In this document: positions 33,020-40,910 of the stretch, piece by piece
Numbering within the stretch: the first letter of the stretch is position 1
Layout of the letters: every line of letters begins with the position of its first letter
Assembly: GCF_003994465.1 (NCBI RefSeq)
Contig: NZ_RZNX01000002.1
Span: 147,444-211,443 of the forward strand
Origin: Paenibacillus zeisoli
GTDB lineage: Bacteria; Bacillota; Bacilli; Paenibacillales; Paenibacillaceae
Direction: 5' to 3'
Length of the DNA stretch: 64,000 nucleotides
The notes under the pieces: generated by a model
The model's input: only the letters and a program-made list of their open reading frames with translations
Told to the model about the DNA's origin: nothing
Database searches by the model: none
Position numbers and translations under genes: made by a program

Positions 33020-33813
33020 TTAGCCTGGGCGGCTGCCATGATGGAAGCCGCCTTCTCTTCACGCTGCTGACGTGTCAATTTTGGACAGGAGTAGCAATAG
33101 CCATGGCCCGTATCGGTACGGTAAGCCAGGCAGCAGGTGGGCTTCATCTGCGACAGCTGGCCGGGATTATAGGGATCATCAATCCATTTCGGCTTGTAAT
33201 CGAAAGGGTTCCTGGCGAGCCCAAAGATGGCTGAATCAACATCCTTGATCAGATACTCATAATCCTCCTGCAGCCGGATGCGATCCGCTTCCTGTTCCAG
33301 CGTATCCCCAATATGCCTCAGATAATAGGCAACTCCAAGCGGCAGCTGTCCCCAGATCTGAGCTGCTGGAAGCCCCGACACGCTGGCAAGCACCTCGACT
33401 ACTGGACGAAGGGTATCTCTATAGAAACTCTGGATAGCTTCTGACCTCCAGATGTTCCTGTCCTGTTCCGGCCAGGGGTGCTCAGCGGCGTTCAGCAGTC
33501 TAAAGAATATAGAGGGATATCCATTCCTCCTGCTAATATGCAGGGTCAAATTGGTCAATGAGAGATCCAGCCTGTTCTCAGTCAAGGAGATCATATACTG
33601 AAGAGTGACACCTAATCCTCTCCATGCCGAAGCGAAATAAGTGGCAGCGACCTGCAGGTCCTGTCCCTTGATCTCGACTTGGTAGGCCTTAAGAAAAGCA
33701 GCTGCTGCCTCCTCCGTAAGCAAATCAGAAGCCGGCATGCTTAGAACCGCATCCAGAGGATCTTCTCTCACCATGCAGAACAATTGTTCAAAAAGTTCAT
33801 AATTGAGTTTCAA
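33016..33813 (-). CDS. FhuF-like ferric siderophore reductase with C-terminal 2Fe-2S motif
   Basis: 265 aa. The final 40 residues contain CC-x11-C-x2-C (TCC, then GYCYSCPKL), close to the CC-x10-C-x2-C 2Fe-2S motif of E. coli FhuF, which reduces iron in imported hydroxamate siderophores. The body (residues 1-220) is helical and FhuF-like. It lies 42 bp downstream of a siderophore-type ABC ATPase on the same strand, under two perfect Fur boxes, so it should be induced by iron starvation. The one-residue-longer Cys spacing is as read from the DNA and is worth checking against homologues. Confidence 0.75.
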   Translation of the reverse strand: MKLNYELFEQLFCMVREDPLDAVLSMPASDLLTEEAAAAFLKAYQVEIKGQDLQVAATYFASAWRGLGVTLQYMISLTENRLDLSLTNLTLHISRRNGYPSIFFRLLNAAEHPWPEQDRNIWRSEAIQSFYRDTLRPVVEVLASVSGLPAAQIWGQLPLGVAYYLRHIGDTLEQEADRIRLQEDYEYLIKDVDSAIFGLARNPFDYKPKWIDDPYNPGQLSQMKPTCCLAYRTDTGHGYCYSCPKLTRQQREEKAASIMAAAQAK

Positions 33814-33855
33814 GATTGTCCCTGCCCTTCTGTGACCTGGCTTATAAGCCCCTAA

Positions 33856-34719
33856 TTATCTTGAGGATGCCGCTCGCATCCCCACACGGCCATGCTGAGC
33901 AAGGGACTTCTTGGCTGGCCGGGGTTCATAAGTCCGGTAAGCAAGATCATACGGCAGACACAGCGGAACTCCGCTGCGGGGATCTATAACGATATCCGCT
34001 TCAATTCCAAATACTTCGCGAAGCACATCCTGGGTTACCACCTCTTCAGGAGTGCCTGCAGCTATCGCCTTACCTCGCTTAATCGCTATGACGTGATCGG
34101 CATAACGGGCCGCATGGTTCAAATCATGAACGACCATAACGATCGTACGATTGGCTGTAGCGTTCAAGCGTTCAAGCAGGTGGAGTACCTCAAGCTGATG
34201 GGCCATATCCAGGAATGTAGTAGGTTCATCGAGGAATAGAATCTCCGTCTCCTGGGCCAGAGCCATCGCAATCCAGGCACGCTGACGCTGTCCGCCCGAC
34301 AGCTGATCAAGAGGCCGGTCAGTGAATTCCAGCATGCCTGTCGCTTCAATCGCCCACTCAATTACCTGCTTATCCTCCATTCTCAAGCTGCCGAAACCCT
34401 TCTGGTAAGGGAACCGGCCATAGGAGACAAGCTCATACACGGTCAGGCCCTCAGGAGCAGTCGGATTCTGCGGGAGAATAGCCAGCTGCTTGGCTACCTC
34501 ACGGGTAGATTGTTTATGAATAGACTTGCCATTCAGGATGACACTGCCGCCTTTTGGCTGCATGATCCGGGCCATAGTCTTAAGAATTGTCGATTTGCCG
34601 GAGCCATTCGCTCCAACAAGAGCTGTTATTTGGCCGTCAGGAATCTGTATGTTCAAATCTTCTACAATTAATCGTTCTTCGTAAGCTATATCCAAGTGTG
34701 AGGTCTGTAACGATACCAT
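33856..34719 (-). CDS. Iron-siderophore ABC transporter ATP-binding protein (FhuC/YusV type)
   Basis: 287 aa from the ATG at 34719, with GAGAGGGAG upstream. Walker [10 protein letters not shown] at 36-44, signature LSGGQRQR near 143, Walker B ILFLDEPT, and H-loop VVHDLNHA, all in the FepC/FhuC spacing. There is no permease or binding protein beside it, so it probably energises importers encoded elsewhere, as B. subtilis YusV does for several siderophore systems. Two perfect 7-1-7 Fur boxes lie 42-90 bp upstream. The co-transcribed FhuF-like gene would release the iron. Confidence 0.9.
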   Translation of the reverse strand: MVSLQTSHLDIAYEERLIVEDLNIQIPDGQITALVGANGSGKSTILKTMARIMQPKGGSVILNGKSIHKQSTREVAKQLAILPQNPTAPEGLTVYELVSYGRFPYQKGFGSLRMEDKQVIEWAIEATGMLEFTDRPLDQLSGGQRQRAWIAMALAQETEILFLDEPTTFLDMAHQLEVLHLLERLNATANRTIVMVVHDLNHAARYADHVIAIKRGKAIAAGTPEEVVTQDVLREVFGIEADIVIDPRSGVPLCLPYDLAYRTYEPRPAKKSLAQHGRVGMRAASSR

Positions 34720-34760
34720 AATTTTTCTCCCTCTCCGGTAAGCTGTAGTCTCAATATGGT

Positions 34761-34808
34761 TGATAATCATTATCAGTATATATTTAAAGATAGTGATAAT
34801 GATTATCA
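34761..34808 (-). promoter_or_regulatory. Two perfect Fur boxes
   Basis: TGATAATCATTATCA (34761-34775) and TGATAATGATTATCA (34794-34808) each match the 7-1-7 Fur consensus without a mismatch. They lie upstream of the siderophore ATPase gene. Confidence 0.92.
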
Positions 34809-34896
34809 ATGTCAATAATTATTTTCATTTGAGCAGCTCTTTTATTCATGCATCACTGACAACGCGGCTAATTTTCGTTCATAATAGAGGCTGATT

Positions 34897-35250
34897 CTAC
34901 ATACCCCATAGATGTAATCCCAGTGCAATGAGCAAGATCCCACAAGTTAAGACATAATGCCGTCCATGGTTCTTTCCGTACAAAGCAATCCCATTAAAAA
35001 TACGGGAACCCACCACGAATGCTGCGCTCCCCAGTAATATTCCTAAAGCGATGCCCTTACACAATTGAACGAGCCCGAGCAGCAGCATGGCAGCGTGAGC
35101 AATCATGAACAATGTGAGAGACCATTTTCTTGAGGAGGTCAATTCTAAGAAGATGTTCGGGGTAGTGATATTTTTTCTGCGAATGATAACAGTTCCAGCT
35201 CCAGCCAAACTCAACCCGCCAAACAAGATAAATATTAGGCTACTAACCAT
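34897..35250 (-). CDS. Small four-helix membrane protein of unknown function
   Basis: 117 aa with four hydrophobic segments (about 2-22, 44-64, 68-90 and 100-115) and short charged loops. I do not recognise the family. It is divergent from a MerR-type gene, and a possible promoter with the 19-bp spacer typical of MerR-controlled genes reads toward it, so the MerR protein may regulate it. Function, if related to efflux or stress, is not shown by the sequence. Confidence 0.6.
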   Translation of the reverse strand: MVSSLIFILFGGLSLAGAGTVIIRRKNITTPNIFLELTSSRKWSLTLFMIAHAAMLLLGLVQLCKGIALGILLGSAAFVVGSRIFNGIALYGKNHGRHYVLTCGILLIALGLHLWGM

Positions 35251-35273
35251 AATACCTCAGTCCCTTCAACGAT

Positions 35274-35306
35274 TTAGGATCAGCTTATAACGTGGGGTCA
35301 ACCCCA
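35274..35306 (-). promoter_or_regulatory. MerR-type promoter/operator candidate
   Basis: On the minus strand TTGACC is followed by a 19-bp spacer and TAAATC, the unusual spacing of MerR-activated promoters. The palindrome TGGGGT-CA-ACCCCA (35293-35306) overlaps the -35. Confidence 0.35.
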
Positions 35307-35368
35307 TGGCAACCTTCATTTTTGTTGAAATCAGTTTGTCTGGACGAGAATAGAGGAGTAGAGAACTT

Positions 35369-35755
35369 TTGAAAATAAGTGAGTTTATCAAACATGCAGG
35401 AACTACGAGGGATACCGTACGTCACTATGAAATGTTAGGCTTGATCAAGCCAGAGTGGGTTCAAGGCAGAAGAGATTATACAGACAAGCAGCTAAGTGAT
35501 ATGGACGCTATTATGGAGATGAAATCTATGGGCCTTGAGCTAAAAGAAATCCAAATGATCGTTAGTCTCAAAAGCGAGAGAGGCTGCGGGTCGGGGGCTT
35601 TGATCGAGGGTGTAATTAACAAGCTGACTGATCAGTTCACGGCTCTTCTTCGTGAGGAAGAGAGGCTGAGACAATCCAGGCAGGCAATCGAAGCCGTGCT
35701 GCACGAATTGAGGAGCTTACACGCTCAAAATGCAAAAGAGCAGCCTACTCCCTAA
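35369..35755 (+). CDS. MerR-family transcriptional regulator
   Basis: 128 aa from a TTG at 35369, with GAGGAG ten bases upstream; no better start is present. MerR helix-turn-helix and wing (KISEFIKHAGTTRDTVRHYEMLGLIKPEW, then RRDYTDKQL) followed by a coiled-coil dimerisation helix. A cysteine (GCGSG) lies in the linker but no metal-binding cluster is obvious. It is divergent from a small membrane protein gene and ends in a terminator shared with a convergent gene. Confidence 0.8.
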   Translation: MKISEFIKHAGTTRDTVRHYEMLGLIKPEWVQGRRDYTDKQLSDMDAIMEMKSMGLELKEIQMIVSLKSERGCGSGALIEGVINKLTDQFTALLREEERLRQSRQAIEAVLHELRSLHAQNAKEQPTP

Positions 35756-35769
35756 GGGTAGAGCTGCTC
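35738..35769. terminator. Bidirectional intrinsic terminator
   Basis: GAGCAGC and GCTGCTC close a stem with CTAC/GTAG and CCC/GGG inside; it overlaps the merR 3' end and precedes the convergent DUF3243 gene. Confidence 0.75.
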
Positions 35770-35795
35770 CTTATAATTAAAAACATGGGACTAGC

Positions 35796-36140
35796 TTAGT
35801 CCGCTGCTTGTGCAAGACGAACGAGCAGATGCGCAAGCTTATGGCGCTGATCCTGATCGCCGACTTTCCAGAGCTCCTGCAGAAGCTTCTCTTCGCTGTT
35901 GCGAGGCTCTTCTTTCTCCGCCAGGTAACCCGCGATTTTCTCAGCCGCCTTAGCCATCATTTCCTCGCTAAGTCCGATATTTTGAGCAAGTTCAACTCTT
36001 TCAGAAAGATATTTTTTGAAGGATTGGAAATCGCTCAAAATTTTATCCTTTTGGCTATCATCCATCCGATCCAACGCATTATCGACCTTATTCAGTGCAA
36101 CTTCGCCTTCTTTGTTAACAGCATGTTCTTGTTCAGACAT
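35796..36140 (-). CDS. DUF3243-family protein (YmfJ-like)
   Basis: 114 aa, soluble and helical. The motif LGLSEEMMAKAAEKIAGYLA-E-K-E-E-P-R-N-S-E-E-K-L-L-Q-E-L-W is the DUF3243 signature as in B. subtilis YmfJ, which has no assigned function. This copy has an additional N-terminal 25 residues. AAAGGAGG lies seven bases before the ATG. Monocistronic, converging with the small MerR gene. Confidence 0.75.
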   Translation of the reverse strand: MSEQEHAVNKEGEVALNKVDNALDRMDDSQKDKILSDFQSFKKYLSERVELAQNIGLSEEMMAKAAEKIAGYLAEKEEPRNSEEKLLQELWKVGDQDQRHKLAHLLVRLAQAAD

Positions 36141-36235
36141 GGTACTGCCTCCTTTGGCTGATTGAATGAGTTGTGTGCGTGCGTGTACATACCTTCATAA
36201 CCCATAGGAATGATGGATGAATCATTTATTACTAG

Positions 36236-37162
36236 TCAGGGAGTCCCAGATACTTTTACTGCATTATAATATTCTTCGAGCGTAATCCCCTTGCTTGTAA
36301 CATCCTGCGCAATATCCTTGCCTACATAACGAATGTGCCAAGGCTCGTATTTATACCCTGTAATAGATTCCTTGCCTTCCGGATAGCGAATGATAAAGCC
36401 ATACTCCTGAGCATGTTCCTTCAGCCACTCAGCTTCTTTGGTTCCCCCAAAGCACGATTCCGCCGCACACTTTCCATCGCTTCCAGATACATCAATAGCC
36501 AGCCCCGTCTGATGCTCACTGTATCCAGGTACAGCGCTGTAGGTCTTAGCCTTCTCCAAGCCGTCCTTCTTCACATAACGATTGAACAGACTGGTCTGTG
36601 TCTTCTTGGAACGGTATGCCGATACTCCAGCCAGAGAAATTCCGTCCTTCTCGGCACCAGCGAACATCTCCTCAAGAGCGGCTGCTGCTTCCTTGCGCAT
36701 CTTACGCTTGTCGATCTTCTCACTGAAGGTGAACGGGACGTTCGGGTATACCAAGTCCTTCGGCTCATAATCGTCCGGCAGGCCAAATTGCTTGTTCACT
36801 AGGACCGCATCGCTTTCCGGATCGGTTGCGGTCTCCTTCAAGCCTTCACTATGACCCTCGGACTTCACGGTACCCTTCTCTCCCGTTCCCTCAGTAGTAT
36901 TTCCCGTTTGTGTTCCTGAAGATTCAGAGGGAGCGGATGCCGGTTCAGTAACCTTCCCTTGACCCGTCTCAGTTCCTGGGGTCTGCTGGGCTGACGATGA
37001 CTCCGGGGTCTTGGTGCTGGACGGAGCATTATCCTTCGCACATCCGGCCGATAGGGCTGCTGTGAGCAGGAGCGCCACCGCTGTCATGGACAGTCGGACC
37101 ATACGGCTTGACTTGCCAGACTCTGCGGTATGAGACTGTATCTCTTCTCGTTGGTTCTTCAT
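36236..37162 (-). CDS. D-alanyl-D-alanine carboxypeptidase lipoprotein, VanY/M15B type
   Basis: 308 aa from the ATG at 37162, behind AGGAGG. A signal peptide ends in a lipobox (LSAGC41). About 100 residues of Ser/Thr/Glu/Gly-rich linker follow, then the zinc peptidase domain with SAYRSKKTQ, SEHQTGLAIDVSG (His and Asp ligands) and EPWHIRYVG (catalytic Glu and His ligand). Such enzymes trim the terminal D-Ala of peptidoglycan stems outside the cell. No vancomycin-resistance genes accompany it, so a housekeeping wall role is likely. Confidence 0.88.
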   Translation of the reverse strand: MKNQREEIQSHTAESGKSSRMVRLSMTAVALLLTAALSAGCAKDNAPSSTKTPESSSAQQTPGTETGQGKVTEPASAPSESSGTQTGNTTEGTGEKGTVKSEGHSEGLKETATDPESDAVLVNKQFGLPDDYEPKDLVYPNVPFTFSEKIDKRKMRKEAAAALEEMFAGAEKDGISLAGVSAYRSKKTQTSLFNRYVKKDGLEKAKTYSAVPGYSEHQTGLAIDVSGSDGKCAAESCFGGTKEAEWLKEHAQEYGFIIRYPEGKESITGYKYEPWHIRYVGKDIAQDVTSKGITLEEYYNAVKVSGTP

Positions 37163-37333
37163 CCTTGTGGTTCCTCCTGTCATCCGGACTGAGCCGGTTC
37201 TCTATATAATTTAGACTGATCCTGCGGAAAAAAGTTACATGTGAGGCTTGGGTCACCAGCTTGAGAGTGCAAAGATACTGCGAAAACCCAGGCTGGAGCC
37301 TCGGCTTGCCTCCTGCGCTGCGTACACAGCAAA

Positions 37334-37358
37334 AGCCGGCTCAATGGATGAGCCGGCT
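37334..37358 (-). terminator. Intrinsic terminator after the DEAD-box helicase gene
   Basis: AGCCGGCTCA (37334-37343) and TGAGCCGGCT (37349-37358) form a perfect 10-bp stem; the minus strand continues TTTTGC. Confidence 0.85.
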
Positions 37359-37371
37359 GCATGCAAGTGCC

Positions 37372-39000
37372 TTACCGCTTGCCGCCTCTGCGGCTGCGGT
37401 CACTGCCGCCGGCACGGCCGCCTTGGCCGGCCTGCCGGGCGGACCCGCCCTGGCGCGGCTTCGAGCCGCCGCGCCCGCGGGAATCACCGCCGCCAGGGAA
37501 CGGCGGCGCGTCGCTACGGCCGGCCGAGCTGCGCCGGCCGCCGGACTGTCCGCGGCCCTCGCTGCTCGCGCCGCGGCTGCTGTAGCTGCTGCGCTCGCCG
37601 CCGAAGCCGCGCTCGCCTCCGCGAGCACCATCGCTGCGCTCGCCTCTGCTGCGTTCGCGTCCGCCGCTGCTGCCGCTCTGACCGCGCTCGCCACCGCTGC
37701 TGCGCCCACGGTTGCCGCTCTGGCCGCGCTCGCGCCCGCCACTTCGGCCGCCACTGCTGCGGCCTCCGCTGCGCTCACTGCGGCGGGAGCCTTCGCGCTC
37801 CCCGCTTCTGGAGCGGCCCTCTCCTTCCTCGTGGCTCACCGAGGACTTCTTCACCGCCGTGAAGGAATGGCTTGATGGCTCGTAACGCTCTCGGTCAATC
37901 CGCTGGTTAATACCGCGCTCAATATCCCGAAGCTCTGGCATATCCTTTGGCGCTACAAAAGTAACCGCGAGCCCCTTCTCCCCTGCACGGCCTGTCCGGC
38001 CAATCCGGTGAATATAGCTCTCATGATCCTGGGGAACATCGTAGTTGTAGACGTGGGTTACGCCTTCCACATCGATTCCGCGGGCCGCCACATCCGTAGC
38101 TACCAGGAACTGCAGCTTCGCATTCCGGAAAGAACGCATGACCTGTTCCCGCTTCGCCTGGGAGAGATCACCGTGTAATTCTCCCGAGATATAGCCTCTC
38201 TCCTGCAAGGCTTGATTCAGTGCCTTGGCCCGGACCTTCGTCCGGCAGAAAACTACGGCTAAATAAGGATGGTCGCGCTCCATCATATCGACGAGGGCAT
38301 CTTCCCGGGTACGGTCCGTACATTCAATAACCAGCTGGCGGATATTGCCGCGCGGAATATGGTCCTGCTTGGACGCAATCCGTACATCCTGCGGCTCCTT
38401 CATATACACCTTGGCCAAATTTCTTACCTTCTCGGGCATCGTTGCCGAGAACAGCATCGTCTGCCGGCTTCTTGGGATGGAGCGCATAATGCTCTCCACT
38501 TCCTCGAAGAATCCCATATGCAGCATTTGATCGGCTTCATCGAGTACCAGCATTCTTACCTTATCGAGCTTCAATGCTCCGCGTCTCATATGGTCAAGCA
38601 GTCGTCCTGGTGTACCAATGACAAGCTGGCATCCTCCCTGCAGCTTGCGCAGTTGGCGCTCCACATCCTGGCCCCCATAAGCCGCAAGCACGGACACACC
38701 CTCACGCCCGGCAGCAAGCTTGCGTGCTTCAGCTGTAATCTGGATCGCAAGCTCCCGGGTCGGTGTAATTACCAAAGCCTGAGCGTTATCCAGCTCAGGA
38801 CGAATTTTGTGCATGATCGGAAGAAGGAAAGCCAGCGTCTTGCCCGTACCCGTCTGAGCCTGGGCAATCAGATCATGCCCCGCGAGCAGCTTTGGAATCG
38901 ATGCTTCCTGAACAGGCGTGGGGCTCGTAATCCCCTGTTCCTGCAAAATATCATAAAAGGCGGGCAGAAAGCCCCAATCTTGAAATGTTGTCAAATGCAT
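37372..39000 (-). CDS. DEAD-box RNA helicase with long RGG-rich tail (CshA/DeaD-like)
   Basis: 542 aa. Q motif (SPTPVQEASIP), Walker A AQTGTGKT, PTRELAIQ, VLDEADQML, SAT, and HRIGRTGRAG are all in order over residues 1-375. Residues about 400-542 are a low-complexity Arg/Gly/Ser tail that should bind RNA. These helicases remodel structured RNA in ribosome assembly, mRNA decay and cold adaptation. GAGGTG lies directly before the ATG at 39000, and a TTG two codons downstream (38994) is better spaced and may be the true start. The tail region is very GC-rich and creates long spurious frames on the other strand. Confidence 0.93.
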   Translation of the reverse strand: MHLTTFQDWGFLPAFYDILQEQGITSPTPVQEASIPKLLAGHDLIAQAQTGTGKTLAFLLPIMHKIRPELDNAQALVITPTRELAIQITAEARKLAAGREGVSVLAAYGGQDVERQLRKLQGGCQLVIGTPGRLLDHMRRGALKLDKVRMLVLDEADQMLHMGFFEEVESIMRSIPRSRQTMLFSATMPEKVRNLAKVYMKEPQDVRIASKQDHIPRGNIRQLVIECTDRTREDALVDMMERDHPYLAVVFCRTKVRAKALNQALQERGYISGELHGDLSQAKREQVMRSFRNAKLQFLVATDVAARGIDVEGVTHVYNYDVPQDHESYIHRIGRTGRAGEKGLAVTFVAPKDMPELRDIERGINQRIDRERYEPSSHSFTAVKKSSVSHEEGEGRSRSGEREGSRRSERSGGRSSGGRSGGRERGQSGNRGRSSGGERGQSGSSGGRERSRGERSDGARGGERGFGGERSSYSSRGASSEGRGQSGGRRSSAGRSDAPPFPGGGDSRGRGGSKPRQGGSARQAGQGGRAGGSDRSRRGGKR

Positions 39001-39068
39001 TCACCTCATAATTCAAATAGTCGTACATCCTTCGCACTCATTGTAACAAGGTTTCCCGCTACAAACAA

Positions 39069-39107
39069 AAGACCGGGTACGCCCCTTGCCAGGCGTTCCG
39101 GCCTTTT
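39069..39107 (-). terminator. Intrinsic terminator after the ThuA-like gene
   Basis: On the minus strand AGGCCGGAACGCC pairs with GGCGTACCCGGTCT and is followed by TTTTG. Confidence 0.7.
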
Positions 39108-39174
39108 CATTATTTCCAGTATAACACGGTTTAGCTGTCAGTAAGCTTCAAATTAACACTTATTTAGCGCCTGC

Positions 39175-39813
39175 CTATCCGGATATCCGTGCCGCCCACT
39201 TTGCGGCTTGCAGCAGCAGCTTGCGGTACACCGGATGCTGGAAAGCTGGCTGATCATTACCCGGCATCAAGTATACGACACGGCCAAGACCATAAGCATG
39301 CGCCCAGGCTGCCGGATGCCATTCCCCATCGGCACTGTACTCCAGCAGAATCGTCTTTTCCGTAAAAGGATCGAATTCAAAACGGTAAGGCTCATCTTCG
39401 ATCTTGAAGCTTTCAATTCCCAGAGTAATATCATGCCCAGGCTCGGTAACACGCAGCTCCAGCGTTTGTCTTGAGCGGTGTGCGGTATGCTTGGCTCCAA
39501 TGAGCTGAGCGATCTCGTAACGGGTATCCATGATAATCCCATTATGTAGAATAAGGAGACCGCCTCCCCCGCTGACAAATGACAGTAGACCCCCAGTCTG
39601 CTTCAGTGACAGTTTCTCCGTCCAGCTGTCCAGATAGGATATGCACAGATCAAATGCACCGAGATTGTTATATTCAAACATATGGTTGTTCTCACTGCAC
39701 TGCACGCTTAAATAATCCTGCAAAGTATGGGTGATTTCCGCGTCCACACCTTGCAGAGGGTGAAATTTGGGATGCGTATAGTCCCCGATCAACAGCGCTT
39801 TTTTCTTATTCAT
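39175..39813 (-). CDS. ThuA-like domain protein
   Basis: 212 aa. Class I glutamine-amidotransferase-like fold of the ThuA (trehalose utilisation) family: KKALLIGDYTHPKFHPL at the N-terminus, FDLCISYLDSW near residue 54, SGGGGLLILHN near 82 and AWAHAYGLGRVVYLMPGN near 168. Many members process sugars, but the catalytic role is unclear. GAGGAGA precedes the ATG. It lies 50 bp downstream of a HemD-like gene on the same strand without a terminator between, so co-transcription is possible though a functional link is not evident. Confidence 0.75.
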   Translation of the reverse strand: MNKKKALLIGDYTHPKFHPLQGVDAEITHTLQDYLSVQCSENNHMFEYNNLGAFDLCISYLDSWTEKLSLKQTGGLLSFVSGGGGLLILHNGIIMDTRYEIAQLIGAKHTAHRSRQTLELRVTEPGHDITLGIESFKIEDEPYRFEFDPFTEKTILLEYSADGEWHPAAWAHAYGLGRVVYLMPGNDQPAFQHPVYRKLLLQAAKWAARISG

Positions 39814-39863
39814 AGGTCATCTCCTCACGCAGGGGGCCTTCTAGACAATGGCTCATTCTGCAT

Positions 39864-40709
39864 TTAATTCAATGTATCCTTAAGCTTAAAAAATGGCTGG
39901 CTTTCGCCGGAGTAATATCGGGCCAGCTCTACCATCATGCTGCCCATTCGTTCCTCCCGGGGAGCAACGATCCGTGGAATCCCAGCTTCCACAAGGCCTT
40001 GCGCCGTAACCTTCCCAACGGCTACCGCTACGACTGGCCCGCTAAGTGCTTCGATTAATTCGGTTAATCGGCCGCTTCGGGCGGCGTAATCCATCAGGAA
40101 TCTGACCTGCGGAGTACTGGTGAAGGTGACCGCATCAATCCTGCCTCCGAGAAGGTCAGCGAGCAGACGCTCCAGACTCTCGTCTGCAGGTGGAATGTGA
40201 CGGTAAGGCAGGATTTGCAGTGTTCTCGCTCCCTGCTCCTCCAGCCAATGGATCAGCTTAGGGGCAGGATCACCATGAAGCTGGATCATGACCGTTTTTC
40301 CTTTGAAATCGTATGCGGAAAGTGCCCGTATCAACCCTTCTGTACTGCCATCGTCATCCCGAACCAAGGGCTCAAGCTGCCGTTTCTTGAGTCCGTTCAC
40401 GGTCTTGTAGCCTCTCGCAGCGATCGAGGTATTACGGAGAAGATCCCAGTATTCACCGGCAATCCCCATGTCTTCTGCCATCTCGAACAGAGCATCCAGA
40501 CCTACGCCTGTCGTGAATACGGCCCAGTCGGGACGGTTCTCCACCCAGGCTACCAAGCCGTTACGCAGATCCGTATCATCGAGGAATACGGTACCCTGCG
40601 CCGGAAGGATGAGTGGGATACCTCCCATATTTTCGACCAATTTACTTAGATCCTCTGCTTTCCTGGGACCTGTAAGTGCGATTCTCTTCCCTTCAAGTCT
40701 CCTTGCCAT
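39864..40709 (-). CDS. Uroporphyrinogen-III synthase-like protein
   Basis: 281 aa. Two-domain HemD fold: KRIALTGPRKAEDLSKLVENMGG at the N-terminus, VTFTSTPQVRFLMDYA and AVGKVTAQGLVEAGI in the second half. HemD closes hydroxymethylbilane to uroporphyrinogen III for heme, siroheme and B12. It stands apart from other hem genes, so it may be a second copy rather than the housekeeping enzyme; similar stand-alone copies occur with nitrate or nitrite assimilation genes. Sequence divergence in this family is high, so activity is inferred from fold only. Confidence 0.75.
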   Translation of the reverse strand: MARRLEGKRIALTGPRKAEDLSKLVENMGGIPLILPAQGTVFLDDTDLRNGLVAWVENRPDWAVFTTGVGLDALFEMAEDMGIAGEYWDLLRNTSIAARGYKTVNGLKKRQLEPLVRDDDGSTEGLIRALSAYDFKGKTVMIQLHGDPAPKLIHWLEEQGARTLQILPYRHIPPADESLERLLADLLGGRIDAVTFTSTPQVRFLMDYAARSGRLTELIEALSGPVVAVAVGKVTAQGLVEAGIPRIVAPREERMGSMMVELARYYSGESQPFFKLKDTLN

Positions 40710-40845
40710 CGTTCTCCCCCCAGTGCTTAACCTGGCTTAAGCTTTTCTACTGCTATCAGCTTATACGAGACCGAAAAGGTTGTAAATCGTTCTAAGGTAT
40801 TCTTTCCTTCAATCCTGACTTTTAACATATTCCGGAATGACTAAA

Positions 40846-40890
40846 AGGACTGTTGTCAGGTCAGCGTGTGATAACCTGGCAAACAGTCCT
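40846..40890 (-). terminator. Intrinsic terminator after the chemoreceptor gene
   Basis: On the minus strand AGGACTGTTTGCCAGGT pairs with ACCTGACAACAGTCCT and is followed by TTTAG. Confidence 0.8.
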
Positions 40891-40910
40891 ATTGTCCTTA
40901 TCTGGAAATA

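Noticed and set aside
37248..37875. Two long plus-strand frames (about 200 aa each) opposite the helicase tail
   Set aside because: They are Ala- or Arg-rich translations of the reverse of a GC-rich RGG-coding repeat, without ribosome sites or recognisable folds.
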